A stretch of 35,875 bases of DNA, taken from NCBI GenBank assembly GCA_028338895.1, contig JAOLAV010000008.1:1-35875 (forward strand). The letters are read 5' to 3'. The notes under the pieces are model-generated. The model saw nothing but the letters and a program-made list of their open reading frames with translations, did no database searches and had not been told where the DNA came from. This document shows positions 20,053-28,700 of this stretch, one piece after another. Each line of letters starts with the position of its first letter. Within the stretch, counting starts at the first letter, position 1. A program made the translations under genes and the position numbers. This DNA is from Fidelibacterota bacterium. GTDB lineage: Bacteria > Fidelibacterota > Marinisomatia > Marinisomatales > UBA1611.

Positions 20053-22013
20053 TTGAAACCAACAATACAAGTTGTACCCTTGTTAACAATATCTCCAGGT
20101 TTTGGACTCTGCCATGCTACTTTTCCACTTCCTTCTAACTTAAATTTTAAATCAGATTCTGTTAAAACTACCATGGCTTTCCTCATGCTTAAGCCACGTA
20201 TTTCAGGAACCCTTGATTTATTATCTAGTATGAATTCTAAATCTTCTTTAGCTTTTTTAAAATATTCGTTAATTCTACCCTCAGCTAAAGTTGGAATAGT
20301 ATTAGCATCCTTTGATTTTGTGAAATTAGGAGGCTGAATACTACTATCCATATTTATAATTCTTTTCATTAGTCTATTAAATACAACAGCTGCTCCCTCG
20401 GCACCCCAATGATATGGTTGCAATGGCTCATCAAGCATTATAAATGCCAAGAGCTTTGGATCTTCATAAGGGAAAAAACCAACAAAATTTGAAATAAATT
20501 GCTCGTTCGAGTACTTCCCATTTTTCCATTTTTGAGCAGTGCCAGTTTTACCAGCAATTCCCCAACCATTTATATCTGCTTTTTCGCCAGTTCCTTCTGT
20601 TACTACGCCACGAAGCATAGAACGAACCTCCATCATTGTCTCCTCATTTGCGATTTTTCTTAATACAGTAGACTCTTCAGAGTAAACTATCTTATTATTA
20701 TGATCAATAATTTGCCTGATAAGCCTTGGCTTCACCAAATAACCACCATTTGCGATTGCACAATATGCGGTTGCTACTTGCAGTGCTGTAACTCCGACTT
20801 CATGGCCCATAGCAATTTGACCAAGTGATACAGCACTCCAATTTTCATATTGGGAAAGAGTACCTGTAACCTCACCTTTTAAGCTTATACCTGTTTTTGA
20901 TCCAAATCCAAGGTTGCGACACATAGTATATAGTTTTTTTGAACCAATACGTTCAGCCATTTTAACAATTCCTATATTGCTTGATTTGTGTATTATTTGC
21001 GGAAGAGTAAGCATACCGTATTTTTCATGATCTGTTATTGGTATTGTGTAATACTGATATTTCCCATTTTCGCAATCAAATTCTTCGCTCAATGAAATAT
21101 CTTTATTTTTTATAGCAGTTATAGCAGAAACAACTTTAAAAGTTGAACCAGGCTCAAATTGGTCGGTAATTGCCCTAATACGATGTAAGCTCGGCTCCGA
21201 ATCACCAAAGTGGTTATTATCAAATCCTGGAACTGAAGCCATAGCTATAATTTCTCCAGTTTGAGGGTTCATTATTATTCCTGTGGCAGAAAGAGCTTTT
21301 GTCTCTTCTTTTCGTTTTAATAATTCTGCTTCCAAAATTGATTGATATTCTAAATCTAGAGTAAGTTGAATATTTTTACCATTAATTGGTTTTTCGAAAG
21401 GCATTCCACTTTTATGTTGGACCTTTCCACTAAGACCTTTTGTTTTAAAAACCCAACCAGGCTCACCCTTTAAAAAAGTATTAAAATCTTTTTCAATACC
21501 TGAAATGCCTTCATCATCAAAATTTGTATAACCTAGTATTTGAGCGGCTACTTGATTATGGGGATAGTGTCTTCTATAGTTTCTCTCAACATTTAAACCT
21601 GTAAAGGAATGATTTGTAAGTAGGCCCAGGGTCTCTCTTTGTAGATTCCTCTCTAAATATTCAAAATTAGACTTAGAATTAATTTTTTTTAAATATTTCT
21701 GCTTCAATTCTCCAGTACGTTCACTGACAGCAGAAGCAAGCGCAATTTTATCTGTGACTTTTTTTGGATTTACGGTAAGAGTATAATGAATAATATTTCG
21801 AGTTAACGGTTTATTGTTACGATCAAAAATATTTCCACGAACCGCAGGAATATCTTGCCTTCTTTGAGACTGTTGAACAACCTTTATTTGATATTGACTG
21901 CCATTTAAAATTTGCACCTGAAATAAACGAAAGCAAAGACCAGCCCAAGAAACTAAAATAAATCCAGCAAGGACGGTTATGCGAGTCTTATACTTCAGGT
22001 ATGTTTTTGTCAC
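20049..22013 (-). CDS. ftsI: Class B penicillin-binding protein (FtsI/PBP3) with C-terminal PASTA-like domain
   Basis: N-terminal TM, FEPGSTFKVVS (SxxK), KSSNIGIVK (SxN), GKTGTAQK (KTG); tail VPEIRGLSMRKAMVVLTESDLKFKLEGSGKVAWQSPKPGDIVNKGTTCIVGF resembles PASTA. Confidence 0.96.
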   Translation of the reverse strand: MTKTYLKYKTRITVLAGFILVSWAGLCFRLFQVQILNGSQYQIKVVQQSQRRQDIPAVRGNIFDRNNKPLTRNIIHYTLTVNPKKVTDKIALASAVSERTGELKQKYLKKINSKSNFEYLERNLQRETLGLLTNHSFTGLNVERNYRRHYPHNQVAAQILGYTNFDDEGISGIEKDFNTFLKGEPGWVFKTKGLSGKVQHKSGMPFEKPINGKNIQLTLDLEYQSILEAELLKRKEETKALSATGIIMNPQTGEIIAMASVPGFDNNHFGDSEPSLHRIRAITDQFEPGSTFKVVSAITAIKNKDISLSEEFDCENGKYQYYTIPITDHEKYGMLTLPQIIHKSSNIGIVKMAERIGSKKLYTMCRNLGFGSKTGISLKGEVTGTLSQYENWSAVSLGQIAMGHEVGVTALQVATAYCAIANGGYLVKPRLIRQIIDHNNKIVYSEESTVLRKIANEETMMEVRSMLRGVVTEGTGEKADINGWGIAGKTGTAQKWKNGKYSNEQFISNFVGFFPYEDPKLLAFIMLDEPLQPYHWGAEGAAVVFNRLMKRIINMDSSIQPPNFTKSKDANTIPTLAEGRINEYFKKAKEDLEFILDNKSRVPEIRGLSMRKAMVVLTESDLKFKLEGSGKVAWQSPKPGDIVNKGTTCIVGFK

Positions 22014-22333
22014 AAAGTATCAACCTCTTCAAAATCGTAGTTTACAATCAAAGTTTCTGGCTCAGTATAAACCATTTTTAAATCGCTAGTTGCTTTTTTA
22101 GATATAATATCCGCTCTAAGTAAAAATTCTACGACATTATTAAGTTCATTAATTTCATTTTTCAATTCATTTGCTGTTGATTTTTGTATTTCAATGGCTA
22201 GAAGCGATTCATCAATTTCAGTATATACCCATAAATAAATTATCAATCCTGAAATAGTTATCATAGTAGAGACAAAGAATAGAAGGCTTTGTAAAATATC
22301 TTGATTCTTTTTTGAAATACGTTTTTGATGCAT
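22010..22333 (-). CDS. ftsL: FtsL-like single-TM division protein
   Basis: 107 aa, one TM (LLFFVSTMITISGLIIYLWVY), then coiled-coil-like segment; located between rsmH and ftsI. Called mainly from topology and synteny. Confidence 0.65.
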   Translation of the reverse strand: MHQKRISKKNQDILQSLLFFVSTMITISGLIIYLWVYTEIDESLLAIEIQKSTANELKNEINELNNVVEFLLRADIISKKATSDLKMVYTEPETLIVNYDFEEVDTL

Positions 22334-23229
22334 TATAATACTCTTTCAGCAACACGCATCTTTGAGCTTCTTGAGCGCCTATTTGCATCAATTTCTGTTT
22401 CAGAAGGAGTAATAGGCTTTTTTGTCAAAACTTTAATTACTTTACTCTTCTCAAGACTTTTAAAGGCATGCTTAACAAGTCTATCTTCAAGAGAATGAAA
22501 GCTAATAATTACAATCTTTCCACCAATTTTTAAATTTGAATGAAAAGATGTTAAAAAATTTTCTAGTTTACCAAGTTCATCATTGACCGCTATTCTAAGT
22601 GCCTGAAAAACACGAGAAACTGTTTTTTGTCTATTTTTAGGTGGGGTGGACCTTCTTATTGCTTCGAGTAACTCGTGAACTTTATTTATCGGTCTAATTT
22701 TTTCAATATTTTTAGCAATAATCTTGGAACGGCGCTCATCACCATATTTATACATTAAATTAGCTAATTCAACAACTCCAAGATGATTTAAAAAATCTTT
22801 AGCTGTCCTTTTTTGAGATTTATCAAAACGCATATCCAAGTTAGAATTAATAGTAGAATTAAAACCTCTTTCAGCGCTGTTAAGTTGGAAGGAAGATAGG
22901 CCTAAGTCTAAAAGAATACCATCGACTAGACCTACACCTAATTCTTTTAAAACCTCAGTTATTTTATGATAGGAATTATGCGTAAGAGTAAAATCATTTT
23001 TTTGCTGGGATAGTTTACGATTACAAATTTTCAAAGCATCGCTATCACGATCAAAACCGATTAGACGTCCATTTTTTGATAAATCTTTTAAAATTGATAA
23101 CGAATGTCCTCCAAGTCCTACTGTACCATCTAAATAAATTCCATTTTTTTGAATATTTAAATAAAACATAGCCTCTTTTAGAAGAACTGGGGTATGAGAT
23201 TCCTTATCTACCTGTTTGGAATCAATCAT
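22333..23229 (-). CDS. rsmH: 16S rRNA (cytosine1402-N4)-methyltransferase
   Basis: HTPVLLKEAMFYL, YLDGTVGLGGHS, GILLDLGLSSFQLNSAERGFN, FQALRIAVNDELGKLE, ISFHSLEDRLVKHAF. Confidence 0.97.
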   Translation of the reverse strand: MIDSKQVDKESHTPVLLKEAMFYLNIQKNGIYLDGTVGLGGHSLSILKDLSKNGRLIGFDRDSDALKICNRKLSQQKNDFTLTHNSYHKITEVLKELGVGLVDGILLDLGLSSFQLNSAERGFNSTINSNLDMRFDKSQKRTAKDFLNHLGVVELANLMYKYGDERRSKIIAKNIEKIRPINKVHELLEAIRRSTPPKNRQKTVSRVFQALRIAVNDELGKLENFLTSFHSNLKIGGKIVIISFHSLEDRLVKHAFKSLEKSKVIKVLTKKPITPSETEIDANRRSRSSKMRVAERVL

Positions 23230-23693
23230 TATAAAATGATTTTGTTCGACAATTCTTCATAGGCTTCAGAGTTTAGCTCATCCTGTTTATTCTCAAATTT
23301 TTCTAATAAATCAGGATTCCATATTTCCATTTTATTAATCATTCCAATAATTAAAACTTCTTTATCTAGACCTGCATATTTTATTAAGGATGGATGGAGT
23401 ATAATCCGTCCCTGTTTATCATACGTGGAAGGTGACGCATATCGTGCTGTATTGCGAATAAATCTTCTATGTGTATTCGAAATCGAGGATAATTTTCTTA
23501 AATTATTTTCAATTTGTTTCCATTCTATCAATGGATAAACCCAAATGCATTGGTCAAGTCCTCGCGCAATGACAAAAGTCTCCTTGTTATCTTTTGATAA
23601 ACTTTGACGGAATTTTGATGGAATATTTAATCTACCCTTGGAGTCAAGTGTATATGAAAATTCACCAATAAATGTATTTTTTGATAAGGTCAT
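23229..23693 (-). CDS. mraZ: Transcriptional regulator MraZ
   Basis: FIGEFSYTLDSKGRLNIPSKFRQSL and second DxxGR repeat YDKQGRIILHPSLIKYAGLDKEVLIIGM; first gene of the dcw cluster. Confidence 0.95.
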   Translation of the reverse strand: MTLSKNTFIGEFSYTLDSKGRLNIPSKFRQSLSKDNKETFVIARGLDQCIWVYPLIEWKQIENNLRKLSSISNTHRRFIRNTARYASPSTYDKQGRIILHPSLIKYAGLDKEVLIIGMINKMEIWNPDLLEKFENKQDELNSEAYEELSNKIIL

Positions 23694-23702
23694 TGTATGT
23701 TT

Positions 23703-23758
23703 AGGGATTGTTACCCACTACTACCCACAATGTTACCGAACAGTCAAAATAATGTCAA
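23703..23758 (-). promoter_or_regulatory. mraZ (dcw) promoter with two MraZ-type boxes
   Basis: Minus strand TTGACA (23753-23758), 17-nt spacer, TAACAT (23730-23735), then TGGGT (23723-23727), AGTAG, TGGGT (23713-23717), and further down the mraZ start. The TGGGN-N5-TGGGN architecture matches the known MraZ operator. Confidence 0.8.
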
Positions 23759-23792
23759 TAAATATTATGTAAAAAGAGTAGAAAAGTGAAAA

Positions 23793-23819
23793 TAACCCAA
23801 CAAAAGCAATCTTGGGTTA
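23793..23819 (-). terminator. Possible weak intrinsic terminator of the RodZ-like gene
   Basis: 8-bp inverted repeat taacccaa (23793-23800) / ttgggtta (23812-23819), 11-nt loop; on the minus strand followed by TTTTCACTTTTC. The U tract is interrupted. Confidence 0.35.
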
Positions 23820-23873
23820 AAATGGGTAGATTCTTTATGATAGGTCGATGAAAAACATCAGCCCTATGAGTGG

Positions 23874-24701
23874 TTAGGGGAGAGGTTTATACCTTTGGAT
23901 AAAGATTGAAGGTGGGTCTGGCTTTATTACTAATCGCATAGGATAATTGTAATTGGCTACATTTTTAATTTCAGTACCATTAATGTAGAAAGAAAATAAT
24001 TCAGTAGAGTTGAAAATCAATTCCCCCCTAGATATAAAAGACTCTAAATCCTCTTCCATATTGGCATTCAAAATTCTTGATTTAGCTTTTGTGCTATCAA
24101 TTTTAAAGGTATATCCAATTTGTTTCAAAGCTTTTATTTTTATAAAAAAAGGTGGTTTTATATTTAATAGCTCTTCACTTGATTGATCTAGTATATAGTT
24201 TTGTATTAAATCATTTTTGGTAATTGGTATGGATTTTTCTTGAATCAAAGGCCCAGTATCAGTGAGCACTGCATTACTATCTTCTTTAAATATCTTTTGT
24301 GATATAATTATTGCAAAAATAAAAATAGCTGAAAAGAAAGCACCTTTAGTGTAGTCTTGTCTTTTTTTTTGATCTGCTGTAATAAATGAAAGTAAGTTTT
24401 TAATTTTTAGAGGAGGTCTATCCTCTAAAGTGTCTTCAGAAATTGAGTTCCTTTTAAAACTCGTATGAACAGTACCTATGAAGGAGTCAAGTTGCTCTAA
24501 TGATCTTTGAGAATTAACTCCAATTTCTTCGGAATATGCTCTTAAAAAAAGGCGAAGATATGGCATCTCAATATTTTTAAAATCACCATTTTCGATAGCC
24601 TGAAGATATTGAATATGAATTTTTGTTCTATCGCTAATTTCTTCTAGAGATATTTTTTGTGATATCCTGAGTTCTTTGAGTTCTTTATAAAATTGTGCCA
24701 A
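23874..24701 (-). CDS. RodZ-like HTH/transmembrane protein
   Basis: N-terminal HTH_25-type region (LKELRISQKISLEEISDRTKIHIQYLQAIENGDFKNIEMPYLRLFLRAYSEEIGV), one TM (GAFFSAIFIFAIIIS), C-terminal beta-rich region resembling DUF4115. Confidence 0.75.
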   Translation of the reverse strand: MAQFYKELKELRISQKISLEEISDRTKIHIQYLQAIENGDFKNIEMPYLRLFLRAYSEEIGVNSQRSLEQLDSFIGTVHTSFKRNSISEDTLEDRPPLKIKNLLSFITADQKKRQDYTKGAFFSAIFIFAIIISQKIFKEDSNAVLTDTGPLIQEKSIPITKNDLIQNYILDQSSEELLNIKPPFFIKIKALKQIGYTFKIDSTKAKSRILNANMEEDLESFISRGELIFNSTELFSFYINGTEIKNVANYNYPMRLVIKPDPPSIFIQRYKPLP

Positions 24702-24754
24702 AACGTTTTTTTTAATTATAGTAAATTAACTTTTTGTGGCCAAATACAAAAACT

Positions 24755-25174
24755 TTAATACTCTATTTTTGGTGTTTTCCTTGATTCCTTCTTTTTACTA
24801 TTTTTTATTTTTAACGATGATCGTTTCATCTTTGATTTAAATGGTATTAAAGTCTTTAATCTGAAATCTTTTTTTTTAGCTGAAATTTTAAATATCTGTT
24901 TTAGTTTATTTAATGCTTCTTTTTTATTTGTTAATTGGGATCGATGTTTATTCTTTTTAATCGTTAATATGTTTTTCTTCGATATCTTATTCGCAAAATT
25001 ATTTTCTAGGTTTTGGATGAACCATTTGGGGTAATCTTTATAAAATAATTCATATTGAAGAATTATAGCCGTTGATACTTTATTTATATTTTGTCCTCCT
25101 GAACCTGAAGATTTAATGGCTTTATATTTTATCCTTTCATCTTCGATATAAATATTTTTAGCTATTAATATCAC
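24755..25174 (-). CDS. arfB: ArfB/YaeJ-like GGQ peptidyl-tRNA hydrolase (RF-1 domain, ribosome rescue)
   Basis: SSGSGGQNINKVSTAIILQYEL (GGQ motif of stand-alone class I RF-like proteins) plus a strongly basic C-terminal tail; 139 aa. Confidence 0.82.
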   Translation of the reverse strand: MILIAKNIYIEDERIKYKAIKSSGSGGQNINKVSTAIILQYELFYKDYPKWFIQNLENNFANKISKKNILTIKKNKHRSQLTNKKEALNKLKQIFKISAKKKDFRLKTLIPFKSKMKRSSLKIKNSKKKESRKTPKIEY

Positions 25175-25784
25175 TTTTTAATTTTTTGTTTAAAATTAAA
25201 TTATAATTTTTGTGGAATTTTGATAATGGTAAGCCCATAACATTATAATAACAGCCATTGATTTTTCTAATATACATTGCAAAGCTATCTTGTATTCCAT
25301 AACTACCGGCTTTATCATAAGGTTGTTTATCATCTATGTATTTTAATATATCACCATCGCTATAATCATTAAATGTGACTAATGTAGAATCACTGAATGT
25401 AAGATTTAGGTTATATTTTCTAAAAATTATAGATACTCCAGTTATAACTTGATGTGTTTTCCCAGACAACTTTTTTAACATGGAAAAACTGTCGGATCTT
25501 TTTTTTGGTTTTCCATATATCTCTTTATCTTTAACAACAATTGTATCAGCTCCGATAACCATTGAATCACTATTTTTAAGAGCTACACAATTAGCTTTTT
25601 CATAAGCCCAATGCTCTGCGAAATTTTTGGGAGATAATGAAAGGTCAAAATTTTCATTTATATTACTTGATATGACAGAAAATTTATAACCAATCTGTGT
25701 CAGAAGTTCTTTTCTTCTAGGAGAAGATGAGGCCAGAATGTTATTGGGTGTTTTCAATTGAAGCTTTAACCATATTTTGCACAT
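25158..25784 (-). CDS. maf: Maf-like nucleoside triphosphate pyrophosphatase
   Basis: NILASSSPRRKELLTQIGYKF, VIGADTIVVKDKEIYGKPKKRSDSFSMLKKLSGKTHQVITGVSI, YDKAGSYGIQD. Confidence 0.93.
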   Translation of the reverse strand: MCKIWLKLQLKTPNNILASSSPRRKELLTQIGYKFSVISSNINENFDLSLSPKNFAEHWAYEKANCVALKNSDSMVIGADTIVVKDKEIYGKPKKRSDSFSMLKKLSGKTHQVITGVSIIFRKYNLNLTFSDSTLVTFNDYSDGDILKYIDDKQPYDKAGSYGIQDSFAMYIRKINGCYYNVMGLPLSKFHKNYNLILNKKLKSDINS

Positions 25785-28700
25785 CTCTCGATACGCGTAA
25801 TACTTGAGTTCTCTCCAATTGCTTTTATTCTGTAAATATAAACTCCATTAGCTATTTGTCCTCCTAAAAAATCTAATCCATTCCAATTTACAGTATGGAA
25901 ACCCGAAACTGCCCCATTGATTTTGAAGGATTTTACTTTTCTTCCTCCGATTGAAAAGATATCAATTTTCACATCACAAGTTTGATTTATTTCAAATGTG
26001 AATTGAGTAAAGTTAGAAAATGGATTTGGAAAATTATAAATATTATTAATATTTAATTGATTTTGATTTTGTTTAAATAGTAAGATTTCTTTGTTGTTGG
26101 GATTGTTGGCACTGTCCCAAGCTTTAATATTTATATTTATTTCTGAATTATTTGCAGAATATTTTATAGTACCAGTGGTTATACTATTCAAATCATAAAA
26201 GAATTGATCCGTGAAATTTTCAGATTGATTTGTTTGTAAATCTAAAATTAATATTTCATGTCCCGGATCATTTGTCAAATTGATACCCATTGGATCTGAA
26301 AGCCGAACTATTAAATCATCTTCGATAGATAAGTGATCACCATTTCCAAGTCGCTGTCCAATGGTGTTTTCAAAAGTAATTTGAGGGCCAAAATAATCAC
26401 TTGAGTCTGATCCTCCTGCTAAGATAATGTTATTTAGTGAGCCAAGCAACTCATTCTCATTATCATGAATATATATGGTTAATTTTGCTGGATCATTTGA
26501 GTAGGAGATATCTTTTGGAATACGAATTTTTCCCTCGAAGTTCGTTCCATTAAAAGAAAATTTCCCTCTAAAAAGTGTTGGTCCTGTTAAATTATATGTT
26601 AATGAATAAGTTTCAGATAATATTTCATAATCGCGAGTAACTAATCTATCCGCATCAAAAAAACTAACAAATCCTTTTCCATTTTGTTCTATAATTGATT
26701 GCTCAGCTATAAAAGAGCCAATACCGAGTGTAACTAGCGTATCAGGATAAAGAGAAATACTTTCTATCACTGATTTAGGCATTGGTATTTTTAAGGCAGG
26801 GTCTCCGAATAAATGAAAGTATTTAGATTCATTGCTTCCATCTTTGATTGACTGCAGAATTATCCCAATTTTAGAATCATTAACTTTATTATCCTTAAAA
26901 ATATTCTCAAATAAATCTTGCGTGTAGCGTTCATTACCTACGACTGTAATCGGTCGCGTGGTCGAAATTACTATTGATGCTGAATTCATAGGGTCTCTTA
27001 TTAACTCCTCTGAGAAGGATTCTGTTAAAGGGTCATCAAAATGGCCAAAAGAGCATGTCCCTACAATCCAAATTGGTAATTTACCTGAATTGTTTATTTG
27101 GTTTAAGTCACCTCTTCCAAGGTCAAGAAGTCTTTCTTGAGCTAGCTGAGTGGGAGAGCCATGACCTATATAAGAAATTATTGCTGTTCCATCATTTAAA
27201 TAATTAAATAGATCTCTCGTTGCATCAGGTTTTATTACTCCATAAGCAGATGCGTCACCTACTTCAGGATATTCCATCATATATAATTTTTTAACATTTA
27301 TACCAGGTGGAACTAATTGAGCTAATTGTTCAGTATTCAAGGTGTGTGATTTACCTGTATTAATAGAACCATGAGTAGGCTCTGGCCTTGCAGCGTCATC
27401 GGCGATAAGTGTTATACGTTGTCGCCATGGTCCAAAATTACTATTAAGCTCTATATCTAGTACTTTATCAATAAAATTATTTACTTCCTCACTATTTCTA
27501 GCTGGAAATCTTCCGGTCGCAATTTCAGGTAAATTACCATAAAGTGTAACAAAAAGATCATCAGTTGCATATGATCTATTAGACTGTACTTGATTTGTTG
27601 GTACGATTATTGAACTATTTCCTCTAATATTTCGATAATCATAACCAGCATCGCCAAGGAGTAATAAGCAGTTTGGGTTTGGTGCCAACCATTTTTCTTG
27701 CGTCCATTGAATAAAAGTCCTAATTGCCATTGGATCTTTATTCCCGGCTGAAAACTCATTATAAATATCCTCGAGGCTAGCGTAAATGGCGGGACTTCTT
27801 AAATCAAGTAATGGTTTCGTTAATTCTCTGAAGTTTTCAGGACCAATAATCACATAACTATATAATAATTCTGGATTTCTAAGATTAATATTTTTTTGAC
27901 TGTTATTCAATGTCAAATTTGAAATTTCATCTATAGTAGTTATGTCAAAGCCAATAAAATGACCTACTTGACTTGATGAAACATTCACATTGCAGAAATT
28001 ATCATCTCCGATAATTAATGTTTTAGGATTTATTGGGTCAGAGATATCCCATAAGTAAAAATTTAGATTATTTTGACCTGAGAATAAAAAACGGATATTT
28101 TGTCCTGTAATGGGAGAAATGAAATCATATTCATTTGAGAAATTTAATTCTCGTCCATATTCAAATTGATTGTAATCAATGTAAGGTGATGAATTATTGT
28201 CTGAGGATGAATTTTTAAGATAAAAAAAATTCATTCCATTTATCAAATTAATACTATTTGAACTGAGATTTAGGTTGCGAAACGAGTTACCTGACCAATT
28301 TAATGGAGACCCTATGAAGTCATTATTTATAGATCCATAATGTAAACTGATAGAATGATAAGAGGAAGATGTCTCAGTTATTGAATGTCCTTTAATTCTT
28401 GACTTTAAATTAAAAGAAACTCCAGATTTTGGAGAATCTAAATTCAAAAGTATCGCTTGCGAATTCCCGCTTATAATCGAGTTTGAAACCCATTCAGTCC
28501 CAGATGCTTCAAGGTTTATCAAGTCAGATTCTAAATGAATTTTACTTAATCCATAGTCAATAACAATTCCAGTCTCTGGTTGAGGTGATTGTTGGACTCT
28601 TTTTCCTCTGAGATTTTCATCTTCAGGGATGAAAATCCAGCAAGAGTTTGTATTGAAATAAATATTTTGATGCCATTCTAGTTCATTCTCGGAAAAGTTA

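Noticed and set aside
20023-20337. 104-aa plus-strand ORF across the murE/ftsI junction
   Set aside because: Entirely antisense to two well-supported genes.
23694-23873. A structured ncRNA such as rnpB between the RodZ-like gene and mraZ
   Set aside because: Only 180 bp, no RNase P signature motifs seen; promoter, MraZ-type boxes and a weak hairpin explain the visible structure.
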